This document shows positions 38,669 to 48,193 of a DNA stretch of 64,000 nucleotides, one piece after another (the first letter of the stretch is position 1; every line of letters begins with the position of its first letter). The notes below the pieces were generated by a model, which worked only from the letters and a program-made list of their open reading frames with translations, ran no database searches and was not told the origin of the DNA. Source of the DNA: Photobacterium profundum SS9 (GTDB taxonomy: Bacteria; Pseudomonadota; Gammaproteobacteria; Enterobacterales; Vibrionaceae). The stretch is from the NCBI RefSeq assembly GCF_000196255.1, contig NC_006370.1, forward strand, positions 2,056,887 through 2,120,886. Reading direction: 5' to 3'. Made by a program: the position numbers and the translations under genes.

Positions 38669-39064
38669 TTTATTTTCCCTTAGTTTTGTCTCGATCTATT
38701 TTTCTGAGAGGACATATGTTGTTGATAGATAGAATATAACATCTAACTTAACCACAGCACACGATCCAAACCTGTCTTTAACTTGTTGTTATGACGACAG
38801 AGACCAAAACTGTGTGCTATTTCAATAAAGTCAGGCTAATCTTTTGGGGTTAGTCGGGTTTTTATATTTGATATCAAAGCATTCAGTTACGTCATTAAGA
38901 ATCAATAGGGTCAGGTCATGCGTTTTGCCTATACATTAGCTCATGTATTACAAAATCAGTTCGCCGAGAGTTGCTAATACATCGCCGCTAACTAACAATG
39001 GGGCAGAAATGAGTCAGCGGAAATCCAAGTCAGCGGAAATCCCACTGACTCATTGATGGACATA
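38669..39064. other. Long intergenic region with tandem repeat
   Basis: No gene is supported. It contains the tandem unit GTCAGCGGAAATCC twice (39013-39041), enclosed by a 10-bp inverted repeat (AATGAGTCAG at 39008 and its complement at 39045). It also holds the rnlA promoter area on its left. Confidence 0.5.
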
Positions 39065-39094
39065 AACGAGCTAGAGTCGGAGTTCTAACTCGTT
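39065..39094 (-). terminator. Hairpin after the GIY-YIG gene
   Basis: AACGAGCTAGA pairs with TCTAACTCGTT (one C-A mismatch). It lies just beyond the stop of the minus-strand gene at 39120. Confidence 0.55.
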
Positions 39095-39119
39095 CACTTA
39101 GCATAAGCTGGAAGAGGAA

Positions 39120-40250
39120 CTAAGCGTTGGACGGGAGGTTGAATTTCACCGCTTGATCTTTAATTGCTTCTTCGATCTCTTCTGCACTAACCCCAGAGAA
39201 CCATTCTCCTTGCAGACGTCTACTGTTGAATCGCTTATGTAGAGCTTTCTCAACTTTAATTGCAGGATTAAAAGTTACGTATACATCGGACAGTACCAAC
39301 CTTGAAGCATTAGATGTCTGTAGGTCTGCCATTCGGCTCTTCGGGTTCTTACTTATGCCAATCTTTAGGACGTTGCTCCCTTTAACACGAATTACATACA
39401 GTAGTTGCCTTTGTTTTGTCGCAAGGCTACGTGCGCTCCCTGTGTCCAATTTACTTTCTATAGACCTAAGAACCTCTTTCTTCTTGCGCTCCAAGGCTTC
39501 TTTCTTCGCCCTAGCTCTTGCTGCTCTCTCAGATTTAGTCTCGATTGGTTCAAGCTCAACAACAACAGCTACACCACCTTTTCTCTGGATCGTCTTCCTG
39601 TATGTCTTCATCGACTTATTGATTGCAAGAACCTTATCCTTTGTGACGTCTCGCTCATGGACATTGAGCACTTCTTCCGTTATTCCATAGCTGCCACCTC
39701 GAAGATGAGCAAGAAGTCTAGCTGCCTCATGCAATCCATATTCAACGTAAGCTCTGCATATACGTCTGGTCTTTTTACTGCTCTTACTCTTCTTACCAAG
39801 CCCAAAGAACATAGGGTGGTGCTCTGATTTATCACCGCTTTCCCACTTTGCCTCAGACATTGGGACATACTCTAGCTTCTTAGGTTTAACGTCAGACACA
39901 CATTCCGGTGCTTCTACCTGCTTTTTCTTTTTGCCAGTGTTAAGCATCTGGAGGTTGGCTTGGTGTAACTTTCCTGACAGTTGTTCAATATAATGCGCTC
40001 TATCGACCAGTGGAGGCTGCATCACAGGGAGCATATTTATGATCTCTGTTAAGTACGCCCTGTTCTTACTGGCCTCTACGAACATTATGAACTTCATCAG
40101 AGGCACTTTCTTACCAAGCAGATTCTTTCGCCAGTTCTTAGCGTCATTCCAGTCGATGCCAAAGACACGGAGTTGAGCAGCGTTGTAGCCTCCCTTTGGT
40201 GTCCGTGCTTTGTTCAATCGCTCATTCGTAAGAGTGATTAGTCGATTCAT
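39120..40250 (-). CDS. GIY-YIG / T5orf172-like nuclease-fold protein
   Basis: 376 residues. The C-terminal 95 residues (LLYVIRVKGSNVLKIGISKNP, in parts, then ALHKRFNSRRLQGEWF) match the T5orf172 / MUG113 GIY-YIG-like domain with the pattern YVIR...KIGIS and the late ...GEWF. The N-terminal 250 residues are basic and helical, with many Lys and Arg (RAARARAKKEALERKKKEV). It could bind and nick DNA, as phage-encoded relatives do, but the catalytic Tyr pair is atypical. The flanking DNA carries hairpins. Intact and possibly a cargo gene. Confidence 0.7.
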   Translation of the reverse strand: MNRLITLTNERLNKARTPKGGYNAAQLRVFGIDWNDAKNWRKNLLGKKVPLMKFIMFVEASKNRAYLTEIINMLPVMQPPLVDRAHYIEQLSGKLHQANLQMLNTGKKKKQVEAPECVSDVKPKKLEYVPMSEAKWESGDKSEHHPMFFGLGKKSKSSKKTRRICRAYVEYGLHEAARLLAHLRGGSYGITEEVLNVHERDVTKDKVLAINKSMKTYRKTIQRKGGVAVVVELEPIETKSERAARARAKKEALERKKKEVLRSIESKLDTGSARSLATKQRQLLYVIRVKGSNVLKIGISKNPKSRMADLQTSNASRLVLSDVYVTFNPAIKVEKALHKRFNSRRLQGEWFSGVSAEEIEEAIKDQAVKFNLPSNA

Positions 40251-40587
40251 TACTTTACATCAGAAGTGAAGAACGAAATTACGTCAGTGTAAGTAGGCTC
40301 TTCACCAATTTCCTCTTTTAACAGGTAACACTCATCCCATAGTACTACGTACGATAAAGGTGATGATAAGATTATTTTCATGAAATCGCTCTGATAAACA
40401 GAGCGTCCTACGTGGCGCTCTGGTTTTAGCTTACTCTAACTTGAAAGGTGCATAAATGAGTTAGAGCAATCTGTCAGATCTGATTAAACCTTGAATTGAA
40501 AAGTGACAGATTGCATCCTGACTAATCCAAGTGATAGTGTGATCCAAGTGATAGCTCTTTATCAGTATACTCAGTTGCTGACACTGT
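40251..40587. other. Intergenic region with hairpins
   Basis: No gene seen. CAGAGCG...CGCTCTG (40399-40423) forms a hairpin followed by GTTTTAG. GCAATCTGTCA (40466-40476) and its complement (40504-40514) form an 11-bp inverted repeat. A 14-base unit (ATCCAAGTGATAG) is repeated at 40526-40551. Confidence 0.45.
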
Positions 40588-40921
40588 CTACTCCGTATCA
40601 ACCAGTAGTCCGTCAATAATTTGCAAGTCAATATCTTTGATTATGTTACGTACCAACTCAATAAGGTTGTTCACATCGTCTTGAGAAACTGCCACCAAAG
40701 AACCGTCCGTCTTCTTACCGTTTCTATGAACGATGTCATGCCTCTTGAACACCGAAGGACGCAAATCGGATAGCTTGTCTTCTGGGAAGTCGCAAAAAAG
40801 AACGTTCTTGTATAAGTCTTTAACCGTATCGACATTGTGAAATGAAATCTTATCAATCTCATCGTTCAGTGTTTGATCAAGCGTATCTAAAAACTTAAAG
40901 ACATCCTTTCGAGCAATCTTA

Positions 40922-42686
40922 GTAACTTCTCAATAAGTCGGGGCATAAGCGAAGAGTGATCCTGATAGTGTTTTTAAAATTAATGTTAGGATCTCTAAGA
41001 TCGGCTTGATTGATCCTTTCAAACCTTCAAAATAGTAGCCTCTAACCACGTAGAGCCTTTTGTCTCAATGAAAATTAATCTCCCAGACATTCCAGAGTCA
41101 GAGCAAACCCCTTTGGTAAAAGGCTTAATTGGGATCATTGAGCAGCTTTCCGATACGGTTGAGCGCCAACAAGAAGAAATCACCCTCCTTAAAGACGAGA
41201 TCAACGTACTAAAAGGGCAGAAAAAACGGCCCAAGTTCAAGCCGAGTAAACTCGACACAAATACCGATGAAAAGTCAGACCAAGGCTCGACTGATAACAA
41301 ACGGTCCGGCTCTACCAAGCGTAGCAAAAATCAAACGCTGACCATTCATCAGGATAACATTGTCCAGCCAGAACAACCTTTACCTATCGGGGCACGATTC
41401 AAGGGCTACCGAGATTTTGTCGTCCAAGAGCTAGAGATACAGTCGTGCAATGTACGTTATCGCTTAGCTTGCTATCTATTACCTGATGGTTCGACGGTTA
41501 CCGCTACCTTGCCTAATGGACTAGCAGGCCAACACTTTGGCACTCGACTAAGAAGCTACATCCTCTATCAGTATCATCAATGTCAGGTCACTCAGCCTCT
41601 GTTGTTGGAACAACTTAGAGAATGGGGTATCGATATTTCCAGTGGCCAATTAAATCGCTTATTGACCGAAAATCATGATGATTTGCATGAAGAAAAAGCC
41701 GAACTTCTGGCTGCAGGCCTGCAAAGCACTGGCTATATCACAACAGATGACACCGGAGCTAGGCATCAGGGCAAGAACGGTTTTGTCACCCACATAGGCA
41801 ATGAGTGGTTTGCTTGGTTTCAAAGTTCAGACCGAAAAAATCGGATCAACTTCCTGTCACTCCTTCGGGCTGGAAACAAGGGTTATCAGGTGAACACCTG
41901 CGCACTAAACTATATGGCGACAAATAAACTCCCTGCTCCCCAGTTAGCATTGTTAGCAAACACACCAGTGACCAACTTTGGATGTGAGGAGGAATGGTCT
42001 GCTCATCTAGTTCAGCTGGGTATTGTCGTAAAAAGGCATATTCAAATAGCGACTGAAGGTGCCTTATTGGGTTGCGCGTCAGAGAATGAAGCTTTGGGTA
42101 AACTCGCTGTGATCAGTGATGGTGCTGGACAGTTTAAGGTTCTACAACATGGTTTGTGCTGGGTACATGCGGAGCGGTTGGTCCACAAGCTTATTCCGTT
42201 GAATGAGGGACATCGAGAAGACATCGCACAAGTACGTGATGAGATTTGGTCGTTCTACAAGGAGCTGAAAGAATACAAAAAACAGCCTTGCGACACGAAG
42301 AAATCAGCTCTGTCGAAGGAGTTCGATCGGCTATTTACTCAGAAAACCCGCTATGAGCTCCTTAATCAGCAACTAAAGCGGTTAAACAAATTAAAATCAA
42401 GCTTATTGCTGGTATTGGAACGACCAGAAATTCCAATCCATACAAATGGAAGCGAAAATGATCTAAGGGAGCAGGTCAAGCGGCGCAAAGTCAGTGGAGG
42501 TACTCGTAGTGATCTTGGCCGACAATGCCGAGATACCTTTTCCAGCCTGAAAAAAACGTGCGGAAAATTAGGGGTTTCCTTCTGGAAATATCTCAACGAC
42601 CGAATTTCTCAAAGTAATGTAATCCCATCTTTAGGCTCTCTGGTGCTCCAGAAAGCCCACCCTGCCTCGGCTTATTGAGAAGTTAC
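40922..42686 (+). mobile_element. IS66-family element, single-gene type (1765 bp)
   Basis: Ends are imperfect inverted repeats: GTAACTTCTCAATAAG at 40922 and its complement ending at 42686. It is flanked by a perfect 8-bp duplication CAATCTTA at 40914-40921 and 42687-42694, as expected for IS66. It has no tnpA or tnpB, like the ISBst12 subgroup. It interrupts the HEPN-like gene. Confidence 0.92.
41068..42678 (+). CDS. IS66-family transposase
   Basis: 536 residues. It begins with a coiled-coil leader (EQLSDTVERQQEEITLLKDE), then a DDE core with TTDDTGARH, HAERLVH and NGSENDLRE as likely catalytic-region segments (D, D, E). It is the only gene of the element. Intact. An ATG at 41068 fits. Confidence 0.9.
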   Translation: MKINLPDIPESEQTPLVKGLIGIIEQLSDTVERQQEEITLLKDEINVLKGQKKRPKFKPSKLDTNTDEKSDQGSTDNKRSGSTKRSKNQTLTIHQDNIVQPEQPLPIGARFKGYRDFVVQELEIQSCNVRYRLACYLLPDGSTVTATLPNGLAGQHFGTRLRSYILYQYHQCQVTQPLLLEQLREWGIDISSGQLNRLLTENHDDLHEEKAELLAAGLQSTGYITTDDTGARHQGKNGFVTHIGNEWFAWFQSSDRKNRINFLSLLRAGNKGYQVNTCALNYMATNKLPAPQLALLANTPVTNFGCEEEWSAHLVQLGIVVKRHIQIATEGALLGCASENEALGKLAVISDGAGQFKVLQHGLCWVHAERLVHKLIPLNEGHREDIAQVRDEIWSFYKELKEYKKQPCDTKKSALSKEFDRLFTQKTRYELLNQQLKRLNKLKSSLLLVLERPEIPIHTNGSENDLREQVKRRKVSGGTRSDLGRQCRDTFSSLKKTCGKLGVSFWKYLNDRISQSNVIPSLGSLVLQKAHPASAY

Positions 42687-43600
42687 CAATCTTATCCTTA
42701 AACGATTGATGTGATTCAACAAACCTACGTTTGATTGCACTGCGATTTAGAACATGGCGTTTCATGGTATCAGACAAGTATGCTTCCATTGCGGTGATTA
42801 CACTCGCGAACATCATCCTTTGTAGCACCTGATTTTCCGATGACGCGTTCAGAGTTGATAGCTCATCTAGTGACAGGTTGAAGTACTCATGGAACTGAGT
42901 CTCACCAGCTTGAACTTGTGCGATGTCATTGAAATCATCAACCCAGCCACCATTTACCAAATCAGTAATATCAAGCTCACACGCGTCATCATCGTTGCTT
43001 ATTTCCAGTAGCGCTACCGCATATGTTTCAATATACCTACATGGAAACGTTGAGCCAGCAAAACCTTGATTATCGTCGTAGACTCCGGATAAAGAAGAAA
43101 GCATAAACGATAGCAAAGGTTCATTTTCTATGTGCACCTTTTGATCGTATATACCTTGCTCCAGATTATCCTTAGACTTTGACAACACTAATGGCAACGC
43201 AAGCAACCAATCGTTGAACCCGTGTGCTTGAAGAACTTCCAGCTCAGAAGTTATCTCTTCGATCATCTCAACGCGGAATCGGTCTGGTTTTTTTTCCTGA
43301 TGTGCACGATGCCTTTGAAGAGACTCTTTCATCTCTTCAATCCAGAGCATTCGAGTATCTTTGAAATCTCTTTCAGCTGAACGAAGATCATGCCCAGCAA
43401 GTTGCAAACGTCGGCGCAACGTCCTTACATCAACTCGATACCCAATGAAGCTTTTCGAATCGTCTTCCTCGGTTATCTCGCGCACTCTGTCCTGCTTCGA
43501 GAAATACCACTCATCATAGGTATTTTTCCACGAGAGCAACTCATGATTTTTAATGTTAATGTCTGCGTAGCTTCCCACCTTGCTCTCCTCCCCTCGCGAT

Positions 43601-45643
43601 TTACATTGCTACCTTGATCTGTGCTGTTTCTTTCTCATAATCAGCAGATTTAACGACTCGGAATTTATGCTCGCGTTCCATCGTTGCTAATGGGCCCACT
43701 TGTTTAATTACCAATCGCCTCTTGGCAATTTTGTACGATTCATCAGATATATAAGGTAAGTTGATATCGCTATACTCAAATGAATCTTCACCTTCATTTA
43801 ACTGAGGCGGATTACATAAGTAAGTTAGGAGATTATCTTTTAACTCATTTATATTGTTATATAGCTCATACCATGCGATATCCTTAAACGCCCCCTTTCC
43901 TGTAGGAACAGACATAATCCTAATCTTCGGTGTTTCAAAGTAATATTTCAGAATCTTCTCATCTACTACTGGAACCCCGTTAAATTTATGTCCTACTAAG
44001 ATCTGACTACTATTCACTATACATTGAGTAAATTTGTACTCTTTAGTTGCATCAAACTCCCATCCGAGCCTGTCGAATATTTGTGCAAGGTTTCCCTTCA
44101 AAAACTCCGTTTTACGTACCACTTGATTACTAGCATGAGACAGAATTTGAGCAGTTCGATATTTGGATATAGGTGAATCAGTCGTCACGATAGATTTTGA
44201 CTCACCAACAACAACCAAATCACCAATACGGACTAACAAGTCAAACTCTTCTTCTCCTGTTTCAAGTTTGATTCTCTTCCCAACCGCTTCGTCAAAATCT
44301 TCGATCAAAGGATTCTTTTTAAGTTGTTCATTGAGCAACTCAACTACCGTGTTTTCATATGTATAGCCCTTATCTTCAAGCTTTATCTCAAATGAAAAAA
44401 ACCAATGCTCAACGAGTCGATTCAATGACGGTGAAGCCATCGCACTTACCAAAATTGCATATTCATTCCTGCTTGTTTTGATTAATGGTTCACACCACAA
44501 ATCACTAGTTTGTAGCGATGTAGCCGTTAAGAACTTCAATACCCTTGATATCTTCTCAGCATCAATATTGGTTGCTTTTCTCAAAGCCAAACGTAACGAT
44601 TGCGATGGAACCGTTGGGCAGAACTCCATTAACCGATTTAAATTCAGAGCCGTATCATCTTCTGGAAATTTCTCATAGAGGCTATTTGCCATAAGCATTA
44701 AACATCTCATGACTTCTAGTGCTTCGTAGATACTAAAACCCTTTCCATGATCTTTAGTCAGCCAGTCATTTGGAAAGTACTTCTGAAAGTCAAATACTTG
44801 TAATTGCCATTGAGTATTCCATGTAATCAACTTATCTCCTGCATCACGTACAGAAACATCATAGGCTACTCGTTTTTTATTTTGACGCTTAACCTTCACG
44901 AACTTGTCATCCATGAATAACCTTTGAAGCTCAGGACTATTTGCAATCAGTGATTTTTGACTACTTAACCGATTCTTGCGGACAGCACTAGCTTCGAAGT
45001 TAACCTCAAAAGGAGTAAATGGCTGCTTAACACAAAAATATTTCAAATCTCTATTGAGCTCTTCTACGTCATAATCAGACCAGATGATGCACTGCCATAA
45101 GTGTTCATAAGACGAATATAAATTAGACAACCAAGATTCCCGGTTGATAAAGTCCATCATATCTAAAGCTTTCTCGGACGGGGCTATTTTGTTGTTCTTA
45201 TCAATGTTTCTTTGACACTCTCGAATAGCGAGTTGCCAGCCATCAACAGCACCATGGGCAATCTCTTGTAAGCTCAGTGGATTTTCAGTAATACCAGAAT
45301 TGACCATTACTCCTTGAGTTGTAGTTGGTGGCTCTTGCATTGCTCGTTTCAACGCAACAGTCACCTCTCTATTAGAAATAGCCACATACGTTAACATCAA
45401 TTTTTCATAAGTCGTTTTGGGTGCATGTTTATAAAGTTCGACAAATTTAGAACGTATCTCACCAAGTAAGCTATCGATCATCAGACCTGCTTCATATACC
45501 TTCTTATCGCGAGCAGTAGCCTGCTCCTTGACCTTATCCCACTCTTTATTCCATTTTTTCAAACGAAACTCTCTTCGAGTTGGTGGTGCCAGCTCTTCTT
45601 TGGTGATCTTCTCAACAAAAACGTCTTTAACTTCGTCGCTCAT
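43601..45643 (-). CDS. Large unrecognised protein with a PD-(D/E)xK-like nuclease motif
   Basis: 680 residues. Near residues 470-490 it has EEEFDLLVRIGDLVVVGESK, an Asp followed by a hydrophobic strand and E-S-K, the form of a PD-(D/E)xK restriction-type active site. The remainder is mostly helical with no motif I know (HPNDWLTKDHGKGF is absent from common families). It lies 22 bases before the HEPN-like gene on the same strand, so the two are a likely operon. Two nuclease-type folds side by side in a defence island suggest an abortive-infection system. This is inference from motif and context. Confidence 0.6.
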   Translation of the reverse strand: MSDEVKDVFVEKITKEELAPPTRREFRLKKWNKEWDKVKEQATARDKKVYEAGLMIDSLLGEIRSKFVELYKHAPKTTYEKLMLTYVAISNREVTVALKRAMQEPPTTTQGVMVNSGITENPLSLQEIAHGAVDGWQLAIRECQRNIDKNNKIAPSEKALDMMDFINRESWLSNLYSSYEHLWQCIIWSDYDVEELNRDLKYFCVKQPFTPFEVNFEASAVRKNRLSSQKSLIANSPELQRLFMDDKFVKVKRQNKKRVAYDVSVRDAGDKLITWNTQWQLQVFDFQKYFPNDWLTKDHGKGFSIYEALEVMRCLMLMANSLYEKFPEDDTALNLNRLMEFCPTVPSQSLRLALRKATNIDAEKISRVLKFLTATSLQTSDLWCEPLIKTSRNEYAILVSAMASPSLNRLVEHWFFSFEIKLEDKGYTYENTVVELLNEQLKKNPLIEDFDEAVGKRIKLETGEEEFDLLVRIGDLVVVGESKSIVTTDSPISKYRTAQILSHASNQVVRKTEFLKGNLAQIFDRLGWEFDATKEYKFTQCIVNSSQILVGHKFNGVPVVDEKILKYYFETPKIRIMSVPTGKGAFKDIAWYELYNNINELKDNLLTYLCNPPQLNEGEDSFEYSDINLPYISDESYKIAKRRLVIKQVGPLATMEREHKFRVVKSADYEKETAQIKVAM

Positions 45644-45811
45644 GATGTCTAGTATCCTTAACTTCTATATGCCTTATGATACCAACCATTTGCATAGCTA
45701 TAAATCAGTAACATACGTTACTTTGAAGGTAAGCGAGCCATAAACCCCGCATTCAATTAACTGACAGTACACTTTAAAATTTTGTCTTCAACAATAAACG
45801 GAGACGAGATC

Positions 45812-46135
45812 ATGGCATCACGGCGTAGCAATCAGGAATGGAAAACTTTACTTCAGCAGTGTGAGGAAAGCTCTCTCACCATTAAAGAGTTCTGTCGTCA
45901 AAATAATCTGGCCACCTCAGCTTTTTACACTAAACGACAGCAATTAAACGTCGTAGATGAACGTCGAGACAATGGTTTTGTTCATGCGCAAATTACTGAG
46001 CGCACAATGCAATATCAGGTGCCACAACCTCCTGTTGCCAATATGGCACTGAGTATTGGTGATATAGAATTGAGTATCCCTCAAGGAACATCTGCTATTT
46101 ATCTGGCTGAACTTATTGAGGCGTTGCGATCATGA
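45812..46135 (+). CDS. tnpA: IS66 accessory protein TnpA
   Basis: About 107 residues from the ATG at 45812; the frame opens at 45782. GGAGACGAGATC precedes this ATG as a ribosome site. The HTH-like block SNQEWKTLLQQCEESSLTIKEF, in shorter pieces, and FCRQNNLATSAFYTKRQ match IS66 TnpA. Its end overlaps tnpB by 4 bases (ATGA). It acts with TnpB and TnpC in transposition. Confidence 0.85.
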   Translation: MASRRSNQEWKTLLQQCEESSLTIKEFCRQNNLATSAFYTKRQQLNVVDERRDNGFVHAQITERTMQYQVPQPPVANMALSIGDIELSIPQGTSAIYLAELIEALRS

Positions 46136-46485
46136 ATGGGCTTATCAACCCTCCAGCAATATATCTATATCGCGCATTTGTGGATTTTCGTAAATCGATT
46201 AACGGCTTGGCTGCACTGGTTGAAAGTGATACCGATTTGCCGCTTGATACGGGTGCGTTGTTCCTGTTTACCAACAAACAACGCGACAAAATCAAAATAC
46301 TTTACTGGGATAAAACAGGCTTCGCGCTTTGGTACAAACGACTTGAAAAGAACAAATTCAAGTGGCCATCCAAAGAGGATAACCAGGTCTTTACCTTAAG
46401 CAACATGGAGCTTGAACAGTTACTTGCAGGCTTCACGATTATCGGCCATAAACCGATTGAAATACACGATTTTACAATGAGTTAA
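46132..46485 (+). CDS. tnpB: IS66 accessory protein TnpB
   Basis: 117 residues with the IS66 Orf2 signature: FVDFRKSINGLAALVE, LFLFTNKQRDKIKILYWD and GFALWYKRLEK. Start overlaps tnpA. Intact. Confidence 0.92.
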   Translation: MNGLINPPAIYLYRAFVDFRKSINGLAALVESDTDLPLDTGALFLFTNKQRDKIKILYWDKTGFALWYKRLEKNKFKWPSKEDNQVFTLSNMELEQLLAGFTIIGHKPIEIHDFTMS

Positions 46486-46544
46486 TCGTTATAAAAGACA
46501 GGTGTGCCGAGTGTTATTATACCGCTTTTAGTATAATAAACACC

Positions 46545-47770
46545 ATGAAAACGATGCCTAATATTAATCCTCAAAGCCAAGATGTCACTGCGCTTCAAGC
46601 GATGGTGCAGTCCCTCATGGATAAATGTGAGCGGTTAGAAACAGAAAAGAGTTCTCTTGCTGAGCAGTTCAAACTGGCATTAGATCGCCAGTTCGCTAAA
46701 CGTGCAGAATCCCTTAAGCCTTATGATGAAGCACAGGGTGACTTGTTCAATGAAGCAGAGCAAGAAGCAACGGCGCCTGAGCAGACAGAAGTGGTGACCA
46801 CTTCAGGTAAGAAGGTGCGTGGTAAGCGTAAACCTCTGCCGAAAGATCTCCCTCGCGAACGTATCGTTCTTGATCTTACCGAGGAAGAGAAAGTCTGCGC
46901 ATGCTGCCAAGGCGAGTTACACAAAATCGGTGAAGATGTCAGTGAAAAGCTTGAGTTCATCCCCGCGGTATTGAAAGTACTGGAGTACGTTCGCCCTAAA
47001 TATGGCTGTCGGCAATGTGAGCAACATGCACAAAGCGTTGCGATAAAACAACAGCCAGCCCCGACAGCACTTATCCCGAAAAGCTATGCCACAGAAAGCT
47101 TGCTCGCCAATATTATCCTTGGTAAATACCAATATGCCTTACCGCTTTATCGTCAGGAAACGCTGTTTTCACAGGCGGGTATCGATCTACCGAGAACCAC
47201 AATGGCGCGTTGGGTGATACAGGTCAGCGAGTGCTTTACACCGCTGTATCAACGGTTAAAAGAGACGTTACTGAATCAAACCGTCATTCAGGCAGATGAA
47301 ACACCACTCAATGTGCTCAAAGAAAATAAGCAATGTTATATGTGGGTTTACTGCTCGGGTGCTGACTCCCCCAAGGCTTCGCTTGAGGGAGTGAAAAACA
47401 TCGTATTGTTCGACTACCAAAACAGTCGGGCACGGGCTTGCCCCGAGGCTTTCCTCGGGAAGTATAATGGCTATCTGCAAACAGATGGTTATAAAGCGTA
47501 TGACGGTCTCACTTATGTTGAAAACCTAGGATGCATGGCACACGCTCGTCGTAAATTTATGGATGCCAAGAAGCTTCAAGGGAAAGGAAAAACTGGTTAT
47601 TTTCTGACACTCCTAAAGGTGCGGGTGCTAGCGCGATGCTTTACAGCATCATCGAAACAGCAAAAGCTAACGACCTTATTGTGTATGACTACCTGGTTAA
47701 ATGCATGAAAGAACTCGCTAAGTCAGCGCCTGATATCGAATCACTTCTTCCGTGGAACGCCACACACTAA
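46545..47770 (+). pseudogene. tnpC: IS66 transposase TnpC with internal deletion and frameshift
   Basis: The first part (46545 to about 47595) has the leader coiled coil, the zinc-like CACC and CRQC pairs, QADETPLNVL and HARRKFMDA. After KGKTG the frame changes: another frame gives WLFSDTPKGAGASAML, YSIIETAKAND and ends LPWNATH at 47770. The family normally has over 100 residues between, with the catalytic Glu segment (NVAERAIKPF type); this is gone. The break lies at AAAAACTGG, a plausible short match between the two original sites. No functional transposase is expected. Confidence 0.85.
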
Positions 47771-47807
47771 AATGCCCCGTGGGTTCATGGGGCGCATACC
47801 TTTGAAG

Positions 47808-48164
47808 CCACTAGTTTGCTGGTAAACTATCGGTACTGTAACTGCTGTTACTAGAGACATTGCACTGGCAACGATCATCGCCCACTTGTGCAAATTAAGC
47901 GATGTGGATTGCAACGTACATAGCAGGCTGAGTGATATAATAGCAGCGCTCAACGTGTGGTTGATGACTTGACTAGTTGTGCATGAACATTGTCAGCTCT
48001 ACCTCATGTAAAGCTCTGTTAGCTGTTTTCGTATTAGTGGCTCGGTGATGACTATTCTGGTCTATATGTCACTTTGTCATCATCCAATCTTCTTGATTAA
48101 GAAAAACAGGCTGATAAATGGTCACTAAACGGTAAATGTAGGTTTTATGAAGTGCTCATAAAAA
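47808..48164. other. Stretch without a clear gene right of the IS66 element
   Basis: Apart from the weak small frame near 47808-47953, I see no gene. It precedes, on the minus strand, the end of the nuclease-STAND gene. Confidence 0.35.
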
Positions 48165-48183
48165 GGCAACTCATCAAGCTGCC
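48165..48183 (-). terminator. Terminator after the nuclease-STAND gene
   Basis: On the minus strand GGCAGCT-TGATG-AGTTGCC is followed by TTTTTATG, 11 bases beyond the stop at 48194. Confidence 0.7.
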
Positions 48184-48193
48184 TATTGGAATA

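Larger units (their letters stand above)
40588..43578 (-). pseudogene. HEPN-like gene interrupted by an IS66-family element
   Basis: Parts 43578-42695 (with one target copy to 42687) and 40913-40588 join into 405 residues in one frame: ...FKDKI then ARKDVFKFLDTL. The N-terminal half is helical and acidic. The C-terminal part has RHDIVHRNG, matching the R-x4-H motif of HEPN nucleases, and ends with DGLLVDTE. The first gene of the pair (45643-43601) ends 22 bases upstream. It would be a toxin-like RNase by family, but I do not recognise the whole protein. The IS cuts off about 110 residues, including the HEPN motif, so it should be dead. Confidence 0.75.
45729..47799 (+). mobile_element. IS66-family element with internal deletion (2071 bp)
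   Basis: Imperfect inverted repeats: GTAAGCGAGCCATAAACCC at the left and GTATGCGCCCCATGAACCC (complement) at the right end, 47799. An 8-bp duplication CTTTGAAG flanks it (45721-45728 and 47800-47807). Contains tnpA, tnpB and a damaged tnpC. Complete IS66 elements of this type are usually near 2.4 kb. Confidence 0.9.
45698..47953 (-). pseudogene. Possible small membrane-protein gene interrupted by IS66 (weak)
   Basis: Joining 47953-47808, one target copy and 45720-45698 gives a 58-codon frame with hydrophobic stretches (SAAIISLSLLC, WAMIVASAMSLVTAVTVPIV). The start would be TTG, with no clear ribosome site. The join restores a frame exactly, which supports a gene, but chance is possible. Confidence 0.25.

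Noticed and set aside
39226..39827. Two long plus-strand frames opposite the GIY-YIG gene
   Set aside because: They are shadows of the minus-strand gene and its codon bias, without ribosome sites or motifs.
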